Of a stretch of DNA of 64,000 bases, positions 1 to 9,605 are shown in pieces (position 1 is the first letter of the stretch; each line of letters starts with the position of its first letter). The position numbers were made by a program, and so were the translations under genes. The DNA is from Nitrososphaeraceae archaeon (GTDB lineage: Archaea > Thermoproteota > Nitrososphaeria > Nitrososphaerales > Nitrososphaeraceae), in NCBI GenBank assembly GCA_009377575.1, contig WHTU01000009.1:25825-89824 (forward strand). The letters are read 5' to 3'. The notes below the pieces were generated by a model. It was not told where the DNA came from, made no database searches, and saw only the letters and a program-made list of their open reading frames with translations.

Positions 1-4
1 GTAG

Positions 5-652
5 TTGAAGATTGTTATCAATGCAGCAATGACTGCTGACGGAAAAATCGCCACAAAAAATGGAAATTCAGCTATATCGTCAAATGTTGATTTGAGGAGA
101 GTTCATCAATTGAGGAATTCTGCAGACGTAATAATGGTCGGTATATCTACTGTACTAGCCGATGACCCCCAGCTGACAGTTAGGTTTGGCACGACTGGTT
201 CAAAGTCTCCTGCAAGGGTGATCGTTGATAGCACCGGAAGGATTCCTTCAAATTCTAAGATCCTTAAGAAAGCTAGTGAATTGAATACCATAGTTGCTAC
301 TTCTAATAGGATTTCTTTTGAGAATATCCGCAGAATAGAGAGCACTGGCGCGAAGGTTCTAGTTGCAGGACGGAATAAGGTTGAACTTAGAAAGGTTTTC
401 AGATTGTTGGAAAAGATGGGACATAAGAAGATATTAGTGGAGGGAGGCGGAGAGCTAAATTGGTCGGTTCTAAGACTTGGTATTGTTGATGAATTGATAA
501 TTACCATATCTCCGCGGATTGTAGGGGGGAGATCTGCAGTCACACTAGTAGAGGGTGAAGGTTGTGACCGGATGTCCGAAGGTATACCGCTAAAGCTTAG
601 GGACGTAAGAAGGAATGCAAACGGGGAAATGACCTTATTCTATGAACTTTAA
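5..652 (+). CDS. Archaeal RibD-C/ArfC-type pyrimidine reductase
   Basis: 215 aa. It matches the family of 2,5-diamino-6-ribosylamino-4(3H)-pyrimidinone 5'-phosphate reductases (DHFR-like fold, NADPH-dependent), which act early in archaeal riboflavin and F420 synthesis. Visible hallmarks are the N-terminal NAAMTADGKIA segment, the VGISTVLADDPQLTVR motif (about residues 45-60) and the glycine-rich VEGGGELN nucleotide-binding loop (about 144-152). The TTG at 5 directly follows an in-frame TAG at 2-4 and places the conserved N-terminus correctly, so the gene is complete. Length is typical. No other riboflavin gene is in the window. Confidence 0.9.
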   Translation: MKIVINAAMTADGKIATKNGNSAISSNVDLRRVHQLRNSADVIMVGISTVLADDPQLTVRFGTTGSKSPARVIVDSTGRIPSNSKILKKASELNTIVATSNRISFENIRRIESTGAKVLVAGRNKVELRKVFRLLEKMGHKKILVEGGGELNWSVLRLGIVDELIITISPRIVGGRSAVTLVEGEGCDRMSEGIPLKLRDVRRNANGEMTLFYEL

Positions 653-803
653 ACCTTGATTCTTCCGCCCCCTCTGTTTCATGAACCTCTACTTTTCGAA
701 ATATAAATGACAATGTTTCTTTTGTTCTGGTACGATTCTTGTCGCAGGAAAAAGCTACAATTGGTTGATAAAACTAAAATTAGTCAACATAGTCAAATGT
801 ACG

Positions 804-974
804 ATGAATAGAAAGGAATTATCTAATAGTTGTAAAAGCGGAAATCATATTGATTGTGAAGAATGCGTGTGTAAGTGTCATATCCCTGGTACTATGGAAT
901 ACATGTCACGCAATATAGCTCGATTAGAAAAGGAGCGTCCTGGGTTGGGTGAATCGCTTCCAGCTTTCACTTAG
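804..974 (+). CDS. Small Cys/His-rich putative metal-binding protein
   Basis: 56 aa from the ATG at 804; an upstream TTG at 765 would add 13 residues. The core reads CKSGNHIDCEECVCKCH, a dense Cys/His cluster likely to bind zinc, followed by a charged helical tail. The family is not recognised beyond small thaumarchaeal zinc-binding proteins. It stands alone between the reductase and a convergent methyltransferase. Confidence 0.6.
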   Translation: MNRKELSNSCKSGNHIDCEECVCKCHIPGTMEYMSRNIARLEKERPGLGESLPAFT

Positions 975-1209
975 TAAAATTACATATCTCAGTTCCAATG
1001 GAGTTGGGATAATATTTAACCTTTGGACAATTGAATATGGAGTGCTACTATTCTGAATCGGGAAGCTTAATGTGTCGATTTTCTGCCCTTGCCATCGAAG
1101 TAACTTCTCTATTTTGCGCATTTTTCCTAAAAGTGAATCTAAATCGATGTAACCATGCCTATTGATTGAGGCTTTAGAACAACCCCGAGAAATCGGATTA
1201 GTAATTCAG

Positions 1210-1983
1210 CTAGTTTTGTTGTGAGGGTTGTATCATATTTGACAAGTCTAAATTGAAGAATTCCTTCAAAATCCCAATATACGCATTCACCGGGGGTGGT
1301 ATTTCGCTTTCACATGCAACACCTATGTTCCAGGCATTTATCCAGATAACCATGCATTGAATCATGGTCACAAATCGCTGGTATTCCCCTGGGACTACAT
1401 CCATCTCCGTAACATATCTGCTCGCTAGGTTCCATGATCCTGTGAAGTCTAAGCACTTGGTACCATGAATGGTTTCAATCTGCTCCTGCAAGTCCCTATA
1501 AAATCTAAAAGGTTTCATAGTCATGAAGAATGGAAAATTTACCTTTGATGGCTTGATCAACCCAAGCGGTGATAGGATTGTTAGTATCCTAATGCTATCC
1601 TTGGTCTCTTCCTTGAACTTCGCAGTCATCTGATCTACAATTTGTTCATCGTTAAACCAAAACAAAACTACCGTCGCATCTGAAAGACTAACGTTTCTAA
1701 TATCATCGACAATTATTTGTGCATTCTTCAGTCCGCTAATGCTTTTTTTTGCCACAGAGGCTATTTCGTTTCTTTTCTCGACACCGATAGAACGTTTTAC
1801 GCCAAACTCCTTGGCCGCAATTTGTACCGCATTCCCAACTCCACACCCAAGATGATAAAAGATATCATCATTGTTAATCTCTCCAAACCTAAAGATTTTT
1901 TTTATTACACCTTCGGGTAAAGTTATATCATCACCCATAAGTACATTCTGCGGTAATGAAGACACAAACTCCGAAATATCCAA
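1210..1983 (-). CDS. SAM-dependent methyltransferase-like protein
   Basis: 257 aa. A class I Rossmann methyltransferase signature is visible: HLGCGVGNAV (about residues 44-53, motif I) and GVEKRNEIASVA (motif II), after a GDDITLPEGVI segment that recalls DOT1-like methyltransferases. Motif I has His where Asp is usual (HLGCG for DLGCG). The substrate is unknown. The C-terminal third (about 150-257) is aromatic-rich and has no recognised domain. A second methyltransferase-like protein lies at 3205-4038, but the two are not in one operon. Confidence 0.75.
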   Translation of the reverse strand: MDISEFVSSLPQNVLMGDDITLPEGVIKKIFRFGEINNDDIFYHLGCGVGNAVQIAAKEFGVKRSIGVEKRNEIASVAKKSISGLKNAQIIVDDIRNVSLSDATVVLFWFNDEQIVDQMTAKFKEETKDSIRILTILSPLGLIKPSKVNFPFFMTMKPFRFYRDLQEQIETIHGTKCLDFTGSWNLASRYVTEMDVVPGEYQRFVTMIQCMVIWINAWNIGVACESEIPPPVNAYIGILKEFFNLDLSNMIQPSQQN

Positions 1984-2437
1984 TTTGAGTTTCTAGATTT
2001 CATGACTATAAATACCATCGTCTCAAAAACATCCATCTCACAACTATGCGAAGTACCCAAGGGGAGCAAATAAGAATTTTCTCAGATCATAAATACTCTT
2101 ACCTATGGCATTTCTATTTGTTGATTTCAAAGTAAGCAGGAAGAGGAGAATCAATAAAACCATTAAAAGAGATTATTTTGATAGTAAAAGCGAAAGGTTG
2201 TCGCAACTAAATACAAAAACTTGGTATCTATCGTGATGCGCCTGGCGCGCTTATAGAATTAAGCTTTATTGACATTGCTCGGATGAGCACTAAAACTGTG
2301 TAACCGTGATCTAAAATAGATTCCTGTATAACATCTATCACAGACCTTAAGCTGGAATCAATTAAAATAAAATCCAAAAGTCATAAAAAATTATAAAAAA
2401 ATTGCGGTAGTTAAAGAAATTTGCTAGCTCGCTACGA
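1984..2437. other. Intergenic region, no supported gene
   Basis: About 450 bases between the start of the methyltransferase (minus strand) and the end of the ferredoxin gene. Only reading frames under 30 codons are present. The part next to 1983 should hold the methyltransferase promoter. No tRNA-like structure or long repeat was seen. Confidence 0.5.
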
Positions 2438-2731
2438 TTAACCTTCTTCCCAACCTTTCTCAAATACACCATTCTTGTGGAGAGGAATCGGTTGACCTGA
2501 AGTGTATTCCATAGGTCTCATCCAGAATATCGCATGGGTAGGACATACCCCTAAGCATGCGCCATCTGATATGCATCTTTCAGGGTAAAAGATGAATGCT
2601 TTTCCTCTTTTCCATCCTTCCACTGGCTTTACTCTGAGCACATCTGGACCTAAAGCTGTACAAATCTCTACGCAGAGAGCACAACCTATACATCTCTGTT
2701 CGTCTATATCTGGGATTATGGCCATTGGCAT
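2438..2731 (-). CDS. Ferredoxin-like 4Fe-4S protein
   Basis: 97 aa. Two cysteine clusters are visible: CIGCALCVEIC (about residues 15-25) and CISDGACLGVCP (about 53-64), fitting a two-cluster or 4Fe-4S/3Fe-4S electron carrier. The second cluster is CxxxxxCxxxCP rather than CxxCxxCxxxCP, so one ligand may be missing or replaced by Asp. The acidic C-terminal extension of about 25 residues is unusual for a minimal ferredoxin. It is monocistronic, and its redox partner cannot be inferred from the neighbours. Confidence 0.88.
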   Translation of the reverse strand: MPMAIIPDIDEQRCIGCALCVEICTALGPDVLRVKPVEGWKRGKAFIFYPERCISDGACLGVCPTHAIFWMRPMEYTSGQPIPLHKNGVFEKGWEEG

Positions 2732-2858
2732 CTTCTAATTCACTAATGGTGCATCTCCTCAAGAGTATTTAAACACTATGTCAATTGTAAAACACTGTTA
2801 TATCATTAAGAAATAAAGAATAAAGAATAAAGAAAACGATTACAAATATTACTAGAAT

Positions 2859-3080
2859 TTATTTTTTAGTCATCCTAAGAACATCTACTTGTCCGCTGTG
2901 CAGCCAATCCTTCAGCTCTTCGTGACTTGGTTTGGCATCATGTTTCCCAGATAAATGGAGATGCAATAGTACATAGTTAACCTGATTTAGCAGTGGCTTG
3001 TTTTGCTCATCACCTTGTCGACTCTTCCTTCTCAAATCGTCAGGAACAGTAGCCCACCATTCTTCGAATTTTCTAACCAT
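2859..3080 (-). CDS. Small conserved-looking hypothetical protein
   Basis: 73 aa, Trp- and charge-rich (EEWWATVPDDLRRK near the N-terminus). No signal peptide, membrane segment or known motif is visible. ATG start, and codon use is like the neighbouring genes. It sits alone between the ferredoxin and the divergent gene at 3205. Function unknown. Confidence 0.6.
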   Translation of the reverse strand: MVRKFEEWWATVPDDLRRKSRQGDEQNKPLLNQVNYVLLHLHLSGKHDAKPSHEELKDWLHSGQVDVLRMTKK

Positions 3081-3204
3081 ATTTCCAAATTCTATTGGAA
3101 CTTAATAAGCCTTTTGGGAACATACAACATTTTATTTCACTGTATCGAGTTTGGTATATTAGTTGATTACAGATATTAAAACAAAAAGATAAAGGAGGAA
3201 AAAT

Positions 3205-4038
3205 ATGCCTTTCGATAGCCAGGACCTGCTTAATGCATTTCAAGAATATCTAAAATTCGCTAGAAGTTCGGATTATCGCAATCACGCACGATATATTTTC
3301 CCTTTCTTCGAAGGTACATACTTTACCTACCGCAAAATTGATGTGTTAAGGATCGTTACTATCGCAAAAGCAATAACCTCCGACCCACAATACTTGGACA
3401 TAGGCTGTGGATATGGAGACTTTTTAAATAAAGTCATTCAGTATATCCCTAGTGCAATTGGTGTAGAAAAAGACGCAACAATTTACTATTACTTGAACAC
3501 ACCCAAACCCGAATACATTATTTCACTCCCAATAGAATGCGTGACCCAACCAATAGATGTCGCATTCGTTGGATGGATGGAGCCAGGAGTAGATTTTAGG
3601 CTTGGTGTAGCTGATACCGCTAAATGTGTCATAACTACGTTCGACGAAGGCGGACAATGTGGTATCAATGGTGGTTGTGAATATGAAGAATTTGGATACA
3701 GCCGTGTTGCTTGGTGGCGGACTCCATCATGGATCGATGTAAATCATGAATTAATGAATAGCTACTATTCCCGACAATTGGCTAACGACAGCCTCCTCAG
3801 AAATTCGCTGAGAGACCTTCGATCTGCTCACAACCTATGGTACGTATATGTTCGCGATGAATACCTGAAAAACAGAATCAAATTCCGCCTGATGAATTGG
3901 TTAAAAAAAGAAGGTCCCACTTCACAGGAGGAAAAATTTGAGTTTGAGCAGATACTTGATGAATGCGGGTTTCAATATAAAACTAGGCTACCTTCTATGC
4001 ATTCAAGCGAAAAGCTATGGGAGGTATATTTTGATTAG
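3205..4038 (+). CDS. Methyltransferase-fold protein
   Basis: 277 aa. A canonical SAM-binding motif LDIGCGYGDFL occurs at about residues 64-74, followed by GVEKDATIYYY (motif II). The middle contains an unusual CGINGGCEYEEFGYSRVAWWRTPSW stretch and the C-terminus is helical, with no recognised substrate domain. A strong Shine-Dalgarno (AAAGGAGG) lies 6-7 bases before the ATG, unusual here because most genes in the window look leaderless. Substrate unknown. Confidence 0.78.
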   Translation: MPFDSQDLLNAFQEYLKFARSSDYRNHARYIFPFFEGTYFTYRKIDVLRIVTIAKAITSDPQYLDIGCGYGDFLNKVIQYIPSAIGVEKDATIYYYLNTPKPEYIISLPIECVTQPIDVAFVGWMEPGVDFRLGVADTAKCVITTFDEGGQCGINGGCEYEEFGYSRVAWWRTPSWIDVNHELMNSYYSRQLANDSLLRNSLRDLRSAHNLWYVYVRDEYLKNRIKFRLMNWLKKEGPTSQEEKFEFEQILDECGFQYKTRLPSMHSSEKLWEVYFD

Positions 4039-4310
4039 ATCCCCGGTATCAAGTCTAATCGTTTGGGAATTGGTATTAAATGAAAAGCGCTCAAAGCAAG
4101 CATTCGCAATAGGTCATATTGGTCTCATGCATTTCCGGCTTCGTCATGGAATATTACGGTGATCCGATAATATCTCCTGCATGCTCCCCTACCAAGATCC
4201 TCGAATACCTGCTACTTTCCATCTCTACTTTATCCCGAATATTTCGCAAATAAATATTATCAATAGATAATTTCATAAATGAATTCAAGGTTTAATGATC
4301 GAGTCGCTAA

Positions 4311-4898
4311 TTGGATGGTAATATTTCGGATTCATTTACGTTAGTCATAACTGGGAATCCTGGTGTGGGCAAACACACCACGGCGTTTGAGCTAAAAAAA
4401 ATTTTGGACTTGGTGCTGATTGATATTAATGATTTGGCTGTTCAACATCATGCCTTTCTACAAACGCCTAACCTAGAAATTGATTCAAGGAAAATAGCTA
4501 CTATTATTGAGTCTAAGCTGGGAGAATCACAACGAACAGTCATAGTGGGACATCTAGCTCCTTATGTCCTGAAAAAGGAATGGATCGACTTAACAATAGT
4601 GTTGCGTAGGTCTCCATACGCCATTCTTAGCACTTTAGAAAGCAGAAAATATTCTGCAGAAAAGATTAGAGAAAATGTAGCCAGCGAAATTTTAGGAGTA
4701 ATTTTGTACGACTCAGTTCAGTGCTTTGGAAAGGAAAAAATCGCAGAGTTAGATACGACCCAAACTACATCGACCGAAATTTGTGAGAAGATAATTTCCC
4801 TAATTAAGGGCAAGACGGGTAGAAAAATCGGGGTTGTAGATTGGCTATCACTGGTAAACGAAAGAGGTGATGTAGGACGATTCTTAGAATATTCTTGA
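4311..4898 (+). CDS. AK6/Fap7-like nucleotide kinase
   Basis: 195 aa, TTG start. The N-terminal P-loop is GNPGVGKHTT (about residues 14-23), followed by a short beta-alpha core and a DINDLAVQ segment, as in archaeal putative adenylate kinases of the AK6/Fap7 family. These have adenylate kinase/ATPase activity and assist 40S-type ribosome maturation. The LRRSPYAILSTLESRKYS segment matches the family lid with conserved arginines. The C-terminus has an extra tail of about 25 residues. It lies upstream of the SmAP gene but separated by 134 bases with its own TATA box. Confidence 0.75.
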   Translation: MDGNISDSFTLVITGNPGVGKHTTAFELKKILDLVLIDINDLAVQHHAFLQTPNLEIDSRKIATIIESKLGESQRTVIVGHLAPYVLKKEWIDLTIVLRRSPYAILSTLESRKYSAEKIRENVASEILGVILYDSVQCFGKEKIAELDTTQTTSTEICEKIISLIKGKTGRKIGVVDWLSLVNERGDVGRFLEYS

Positions 4899-4992
4899 TT
4901 TTATTAAATTGTTATATCCATTCAATTTTTACCCGAGGAAGTGGTCCTTCTCTTCCCTATGATATTTCTTAGCCTGGTCTTCCTTGTAATTC

Positions 4993-5004
4993 AAATATAT
5001 ATAT
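4993..5004 (+). promoter_or_regulatory. TATA box of the Sm-like protein/tgtA transcription unit
   Basis: An A/T run of repeated TA (AAATATATATAT) ends about 29 bases before the ATG at 5033. This is the expected spacing for an archaeal TATA box driving a nearly leaderless transcript covering the SmAP and tgtA genes. Confidence 0.5.
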
Positions 5005-5032
5005 CCAAGTCTATAAAGCCGGTGTTAAGATC

Positions 5033-5446
5033 ATGTCCACAGTGTTAATACGCAAATTCGGCGAAGAAGCGATTCAGTTTCTTAGTAAAAAGGTTTCTGT
5101 AGAAACCTCAGATCAGAGAGTATATAAAGGAACTTTAACCGGCATCGACGAGAGACTTGACTTGGTCCTAAATGACGTTGAAGGTACTGGAATACTGAAA
5201 ATGATCATCAATGGTGTATATGTAAAGGAGATAAAGCTAATGGAGAAGCCCTTTGATTTTAAAGCCCTTTCCGAAAGACTTTCCAAGGTTTTTCCTGGTC
5301 TTGTAAGAATTAGAGAAGATGTAGGCGCGATTATAGTTATGGATAAGATAAAAGTCACAGAAACGGGGATAGAAGAAGGATCTGGTTTAGCAGCCGATAG
5401 AGTCAGAGTAATATATGATGAGTTCATGAGGGAGAATAGGAAGTAA
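5033..5446 (+). CDS. Sm-like archaeal protein, SmAP3 type
   Basis: 137 aa. The N-terminal half is an LSm fold: Sm1 (KVSVETSDQRVYKGTLTGID, about residues 20-39, with the D-D-L-V pattern continuing as LDLVLNDVE) and Sm2 (MIINGVYVKEI). The C-terminal half (about 75-137) is the extra mixed alpha/beta domain found in SmAP3. Sm-like proteins form rings that bind U-rich RNA. The stop codon is two bases from the tgtA start, so the two genes form an operon linking an RNA chaperone with tRNA modification. Confidence 0.82.
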   Translation: MSTVLIRKFGEEAIQFLSKKVSVETSDQRVYKGTLTGIDERLDLVLNDVEGTGILKMIINGVYVKEIKLMEKPFDFKALSERLSKVFPGLVRIREDVGAIIVMDKIKVTETGIEEGSGLAADRVRVIYDEFMRENRK

Positions 5447-5448
5447 AG

Positions 5449-7026
5449 TTGTCCTTTGAGGTCAGATATACTGACCTAGCTGGAAGAATTGGGCAATTGA
5501 AGACACTGCATGGGGTCCTCGAAACTCCTGCCTTTCTTCCTGTTGTACATCCCGCTGATCAGGTAATTCGTCCTCAGTTCTTGAGAGATTTAGGATTCAA
5601 CGCTGTGATCACTAATGCATATATCACGCTTAAGCGTCATAAAGAACTAGCAATACGAAGAGGCATACATAACCTAATCGATTTTGACGGAATAGTGATG
5701 ACTGATTCGGGAGGGTACCAGGTGTTAGAGTATGGAGATATTGAAATAGGGCCAGAAACGATGGCGAAATTCCAAATTGATATTAAAAGTGATCTGCCCG
5801 TGATATTAGACAGACCAACTGGCTACAGATTGGATTATGAGCGTGCTAGAGACTTTGTAGAAGAGACCCTCCTAAATGCCAGATCTACTATAAATATGAT
5901 TAAAGATCACCTCGGTCATCGGAATCAAATAGCGGCAGATGAAACGAGTGACATGCAGAGGCCGATTTGGGTTGGTACAATTCAAGGGGCCGAACACCTC
6001 GATTTAGTCAAGCATTCTACCGAGGAACTTGCTAAAATCGGATTTGATTTTTTTGCTCTCGGAAGTCCTGTCGAAGTCATGGAAGCTTATGATTTCCGCT
6101 TATTGGCAAAGATGATCCTAACAGCTAAGGAGTCCATACCCAATAAACCATTACATGTTTTTGGTGCAGGTCATCCATTAGCCATTTCCATTGCTGTTGC
6201 ATTGGGATGTGACACTTTTGATTCTGCTTCCTACATTTTATACGCACGTGACAATAGATACATTACTCCGTATGGAACTGCTAAACTCAATGAATTAACC
6301 TATCTTCCTTGTAGCTGTCCCGTATGTAGTTTTATTTCTGTAGAGCAGTTTCGTAGTATGGATTACGATACGAGGATAATTCAACTAGCAAAACATAATC
6401 TGTATATCTTGAAATTGGAGATCAGTATGTTAAAACAGGCGATAATGGATGGTAGGTTGTGGGAATATATAGTACAGAAAGCACGCTCACACCCCAAGCT
6501 CATGGAAGCACTGATTTACATAAAAAACCATCCAATTATGGATTCTGGGACTAAGAGATTTAAAAATAAGGCGGCTTTTTTCTATGATTCAATAGATTAT
6601 TACAGGCCCGAAGCAAAACAATACAGGGAGATGGTTGCCAGGTTTAAGTCGTCGAGGGCAAGGGTGCTATTCTACCCTGAACAAGACATAAAGCCGTTTT
6701 ATTCTAGTACTCATTATACAAATCTTGTTAAGGAATATGAAGGATTTCAGATTTGCTCGTATAGTGCATTCTTGGGTATAATTCCGGTCGAACTATGTGA
6801 TATTTATCCAGCTGCACATAATCTGTCGAATGAGTCTCATTATGACGATGGCGAGGTAATGGAGAATTCGCGCGACGAAATCATTAGGGCCTTCAAAGCG
6901 TTTCTCAGTTCCAACGATTTTGAAGAGGTTGTAATTTATGGGAACAAGGCTGTTAGGAACAGTTTGAATAGGAACCCATTAAACCATCGTAATATAAGAA
7001 TTCTTGAATATGAGGATGACAGATGA
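5449..7026 (+). CDS. tgtA: tRNA-guanine(15) transglycosylase (archaeosine synthesis)
   Basis: 525 aa, TTG start two bases after the SmAP stop. It exchanges guanine-15 in the tRNA D-loop for preQ0, the first tRNA step to archaeosine. Visible elements are the catalytic TIM-barrel Asp in MTDSGGYQVLEYGD (about residues 85-98), FALGSPVEVME, and the zinc site CSCPVC (about 286-291) with a His near 314. After the catalytic domain about 200 residues of C-terminal domain follow. The protein is shorter than classic archaeal ArcTGT (about 580-640 aa), suggesting a missing or separate PUA domain. queD at 18934 belongs to the same pathway. Confidence 0.93.
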   Translation: MSFEVRYTDLAGRIGQLKTLHGVLETPAFLPVVHPADQVIRPQFLRDLGFNAVITNAYITLKRHKELAIRRGIHNLIDFDGIVMTDSGGYQVLEYGDIEIGPETMAKFQIDIKSDLPVILDRPTGYRLDYERARDFVEETLLNARSTINMIKDHLGHRNQIAADETSDMQRPIWVGTIQGAEHLDLVKHSTEELAKIGFDFFALGSPVEVMEAYDFRLLAKMILTAKESIPNKPLHVFGAGHPLAISIAVALGCDTFDSASYILYARDNRYITPYGTAKLNELTYLPCSCPVCSFISVEQFRSMDYDTRIIQLAKHNLYILKLEISMLKQAIMDGRLWEYIVQKARSHPKLMEALIYIKNHPIMDSGTKRFKNKAAFFYDSIDYYRPEAKQYREMVARFKSSRARVLFYPEQDIKPFYSSTHYTNLVKEYEGFQICSYSAFLGIIPVELCDIYPAAHNLSNESHYDDGEVMENSRDEIIRAFKAFLSSNDFEEVVIYGNKAVRNSLNRNPLNHRNIRILEYEDDR

Positions 7027-7306
7027 TATGTTAGGAATAGCAAAGATAAGTTGACCTGTACAGGATTTTGGATCCTGTTTCCTGTTACACATGTCCAGAA
7101 TAAGGAGGAGACAATTTTGGCGTGTTGTTGGAAGGATAATTGTTGGAGTAATTCAAGTAGGAAAGCCTCGTCTTCGCTGGTGCTCTTTCCTGCTGTCATC
7201 GTGTATTCAAGTCAATTTGTAATGGTGAAAATTCCATGTGGGTGGACCACATATCTGGGTATTATTTCTATTAGAGGTACAAGCTATCTACTTAACTTTG
7301 CCATAT

Positions 7307-7966
7307 TCAGTAGGGTACTTCAACTGCATTCTTCATCTCCTTTGGGAGTTCTCGATAACCCTCCTTATCTATGATGACAACGTTAATACCGTCGCCTGTG
7401 CCTGCATTTCTTCTGATAGCCGCAGCTATCGCGTGGATAGCAATTTTGTAACCATCATCCACTTTCAAGTTATCTCGGAATTCAGTTTCGAGATATCCAT
7501 ATGCAACTGGAGAACCACTTCCCGTTGAGATGAACTTTTCAGTAGTCATTGATCCAAACAGATCAATATTATAAATCTGGGCTACTTCTTCGGAGTCATA
7601 GCCAGCCATTATGATCTGCACGTAAAACGGGAAATATCTTTGATTGAAGAGCACGTTTGAGCATAGTCTAGCGGCAGATTTAACGGGCATCAATTTTCTG
7701 TTCGAAATTCTAAATATATTGGCATTATACCTCATGATGTCGACCATATTTTGAGCGTCAGCTACGCCGCCTGCAATTGTCATGCCTAAATGCCTATCAA
7801 CCTTCTGAATTTTCATGACATGTCTGTCTGCGATGAAATATCCTGCACTTGCCCTCGTGTCAGCAGCAAGAACTACTCCATCGCTACAAGCTAAGGCGCA
7901 TGTAGTAGTACCTTTCTTAATATGCTCAAGAACATACTTTGAATATCCGCTATTCTGTAAATCCAT
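7307..7966 (-). CDS. psmB: 20S proteasome beta subunit
   Basis: 219 aa. A 19-residue propeptide ends in Gly and autocleavage would expose Thr20 of GTTTCALA as the nucleophile. The catalytic partners are in register: Asp36 (Thr+16, in ADTRASAG) and Lys52 (Thr+32). The GSGSPVAYG and RNAGTGDGINVV motifs of the beta fold are present. Length is typical. The alpha subunit is not in the window, but cdc48 at 29406 encodes a possible unfoldase partner. Confidence 0.95.
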   Translation of the reverse strand: MDLQNSGYSKYVLEHIKKGTTTCALACSDGVVLAADTRASAGYFIADRHVMKIQKVDRHLGMTIAGGVADAQNMVDIMRYNANIFRISNRKLMPVKSAARLCSNVLFNQRYFPFYVQIIMAGYDSEEVAQIYNIDLFGSMTTEKFISTGSGSPVAYGYLETEFRDNLKVDDGYKIAIHAIAAAIRRNAGTGDGINVVIIDKEGYRELPKEMKNAVEVPY

Positions 7967-7988
7967 CCTACACGTATGAAACAGGTAC

Positions 7989-8000
7989 TAAATTTAAGTA
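7989..8000 (-). promoter_or_regulatory. TATA-like element of psmB
   Basis: On the minus strand ACTTAAATTTAG lies about 25-30 bases before the psmB ATG (7966), the normal archaeal TATA position for a leaderless transcript. Assigned by position and composition only. Confidence 0.4.
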
Positions 8001-8161
8001 TTGTCCAATCTAATGTCTTTTAAGCAACTGAATTGGTTTTAAGTAGGTCAACGTATCATTTCTTCTTGTGTATCACTCTATAATCTTCATCCAAGGTATC
8101 TGTTCAGTTTCAGAGTGTACTGCCAATAATTATATTCGAGTAGATTGAAATTGCTGTATTG

Positions 8162-9589
8162 ATGGGAAGGACGCTGTTTGATAAGATTTGGGATAGTCAT
8201 GTCGTTTTTCAAGAAAAGGACGCAGCAAACGGAAATCCATCTCTAATTTATGTAGATTGTCATTTAATACATGAGGTCACATCCCCTCAGGCTTTTGCTG
8301 GTTTGAAGCAGCATGGACGAAAGGTCAGACGCCCCCACCTGACATTTGCAACAATGGATCACAACGTTCCAACGACTAACCGTTCCCTACCAGTAATTGA
8401 TGGTGACTCATCCATCCAAATGCATACTTTGAGAGAGAACTGTACAGAGTTTGGCATTACGCTCTTTGACATGCTCAGCCCGCAACAGGGCATAGTCCAT
8501 GTCATCGGTCCCGAACTAGGCCTTACGCTGCCCGGTATGACAGTTGTTTGTGGAGATAGTCATACATCCACTCACGGCGCATTTGGAGCCTTTGCGCTGG
8601 GTATAGGTACAAGTGATGTTGAGCACGTACTTGCCACACAATGTCTCTGGATAAACAAGCCGAAGAGCCTCAGCATTAAATTCACTGGAACGATTAATAA
8701 CCGACCTGGAATATCTGCTAAGGATATTATTCTTTCAACAATTAGACATATAGGCATATCTGGAGGGATTGGTTCAGTGATCGAGTACAGTGGTGAAGGA
8801 ATTTCTACTCTTTCAATGGATCAAAGAATGACAATCTGCAACATGTCTATTGAGGGTGGAGCAAGGGCTGGATTGATAGCTCCAGATGACGTGACCTTCG
8901 ATTACATAAGAGGACGTCCATTTGCACCCTCCGGAGAAGAGCTAGAAAAGACGATTGAATATTGGGAATCATTCCTAGCTACAGATTCTGAAACTTGTCA
9001 CGACAAATCTGTCAATATGGATCTTTCGAGACTGGTCCCTCAAGTCTCTTGGGGCACTAATCCCTCGATGGTAGTGGATGTTACAGAAAATATCCCGTAC
9101 CCAGAAGAATTTGCAGATGGAAACGTCGAACAAGAAAAATCTGCAAAACGGGCATTAGAGTACATGGATTTGAAGCCGGGTGTGCCTATAACCGAAATAG
9201 ACATAGATCGTGTATTTATTGGATCTTGCACGAATGCTAGGTTGGAAGATTTAATGGATGCCTCTAAACTACTTGAGGGAAGAACTGTCTCATCCAGAGT
9301 CAATGCTATGGTTGTTCCGGGCTCTCAATCTGTGAAAAGAGCTGCCGAAGTTAGAGGTATCGATAGAATTTTTAAGGATGCTGGTTTTGATTGGCGCGAA
9401 TCTGGTTGTAGTATGTGTCTAGGAATGAATCCTGATGTTCTTGCCCCTAAGCAGAGATGTGCAAGTACTTCTAATCGTAACTTTGAAGGTAGACAAGGAG
9501 TCGGAGGAAGGACTCATCTAGTTAGTCCAATCATGGCCGCCGCTGCAGCAGTGGAAGGAAGATTTGTAGACGTACGTGAATGGTTTTAG
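8162..9589 (+). CDS. leuC: 3-isopropylmalate dehydratase large subunit
   Basis: 475 aa from the ATG at 8162 (a TTG directly precedes it). Aconitase-family dehydratase for the isomerisation of 2- to 3-isopropylmalate in leucine synthesis. Substrate and cluster signatures are visible: VVCGDSHTSTHGAFG, GSCTNAR (about residue 354) and GCSMCLGMNPD (about 416), giving the three Cys ligands of the 4Fe-4S cluster. Length fits the bacterial-type LeuC (about 470 aa) rather than the shorter archaeal type. leuD follows after 16 bases and the two subunits form the enzyme. It terminates with TAG, which matters for the in-frame TAGs reported elsewhere. Confidence 0.95.
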   Translation: MGRTLFDKIWDSHVVFQEKDAANGNPSLIYVDCHLIHEVTSPQAFAGLKQHGRKVRRPHLTFATMDHNVPTTNRSLPVIDGDSSIQMHTLRENCTEFGITLFDMLSPQQGIVHVIGPELGLTLPGMTVVCGDSHTSTHGAFGAFALGIGTSDVEHVLATQCLWINKPKSLSIKFTGTINNRPGISAKDIILSTIRHIGISGGIGSVIEYSGEGISTLSMDQRMTICNMSIEGGARAGLIAPDDVTFDYIRGRPFAPSGEELEKTIEYWESFLATDSETCHDKSVNMDLSRLVPQVSWGTNPSMVVDVTENIPYPEEFADGNVEQEKSAKRALEYMDLKPGVPITEIDIDRVFIGSCTNARLEDLMDASKLLEGRTVSSRVNAMVVPGSQSVKRAAEVRGIDRIFKDAGFDWRESGCSMCLGMNPDVLAPKQRCASTSNRNFEGRQGVGGRTHLVSPIMAAAAAVEGRFVDVREWF

Positions 9590-9605
9590 ACGGGACTAAA
9601 TTGGG

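Noticed and set aside
6936..7199. 87-codon minus-strand frame overlapping the tgtA 3' end
   Set aside because: Starts and ends inside better-supported sequence, has no family resemblance and would overlap tgtA antisense; the 280-base gap holds no other support for it.
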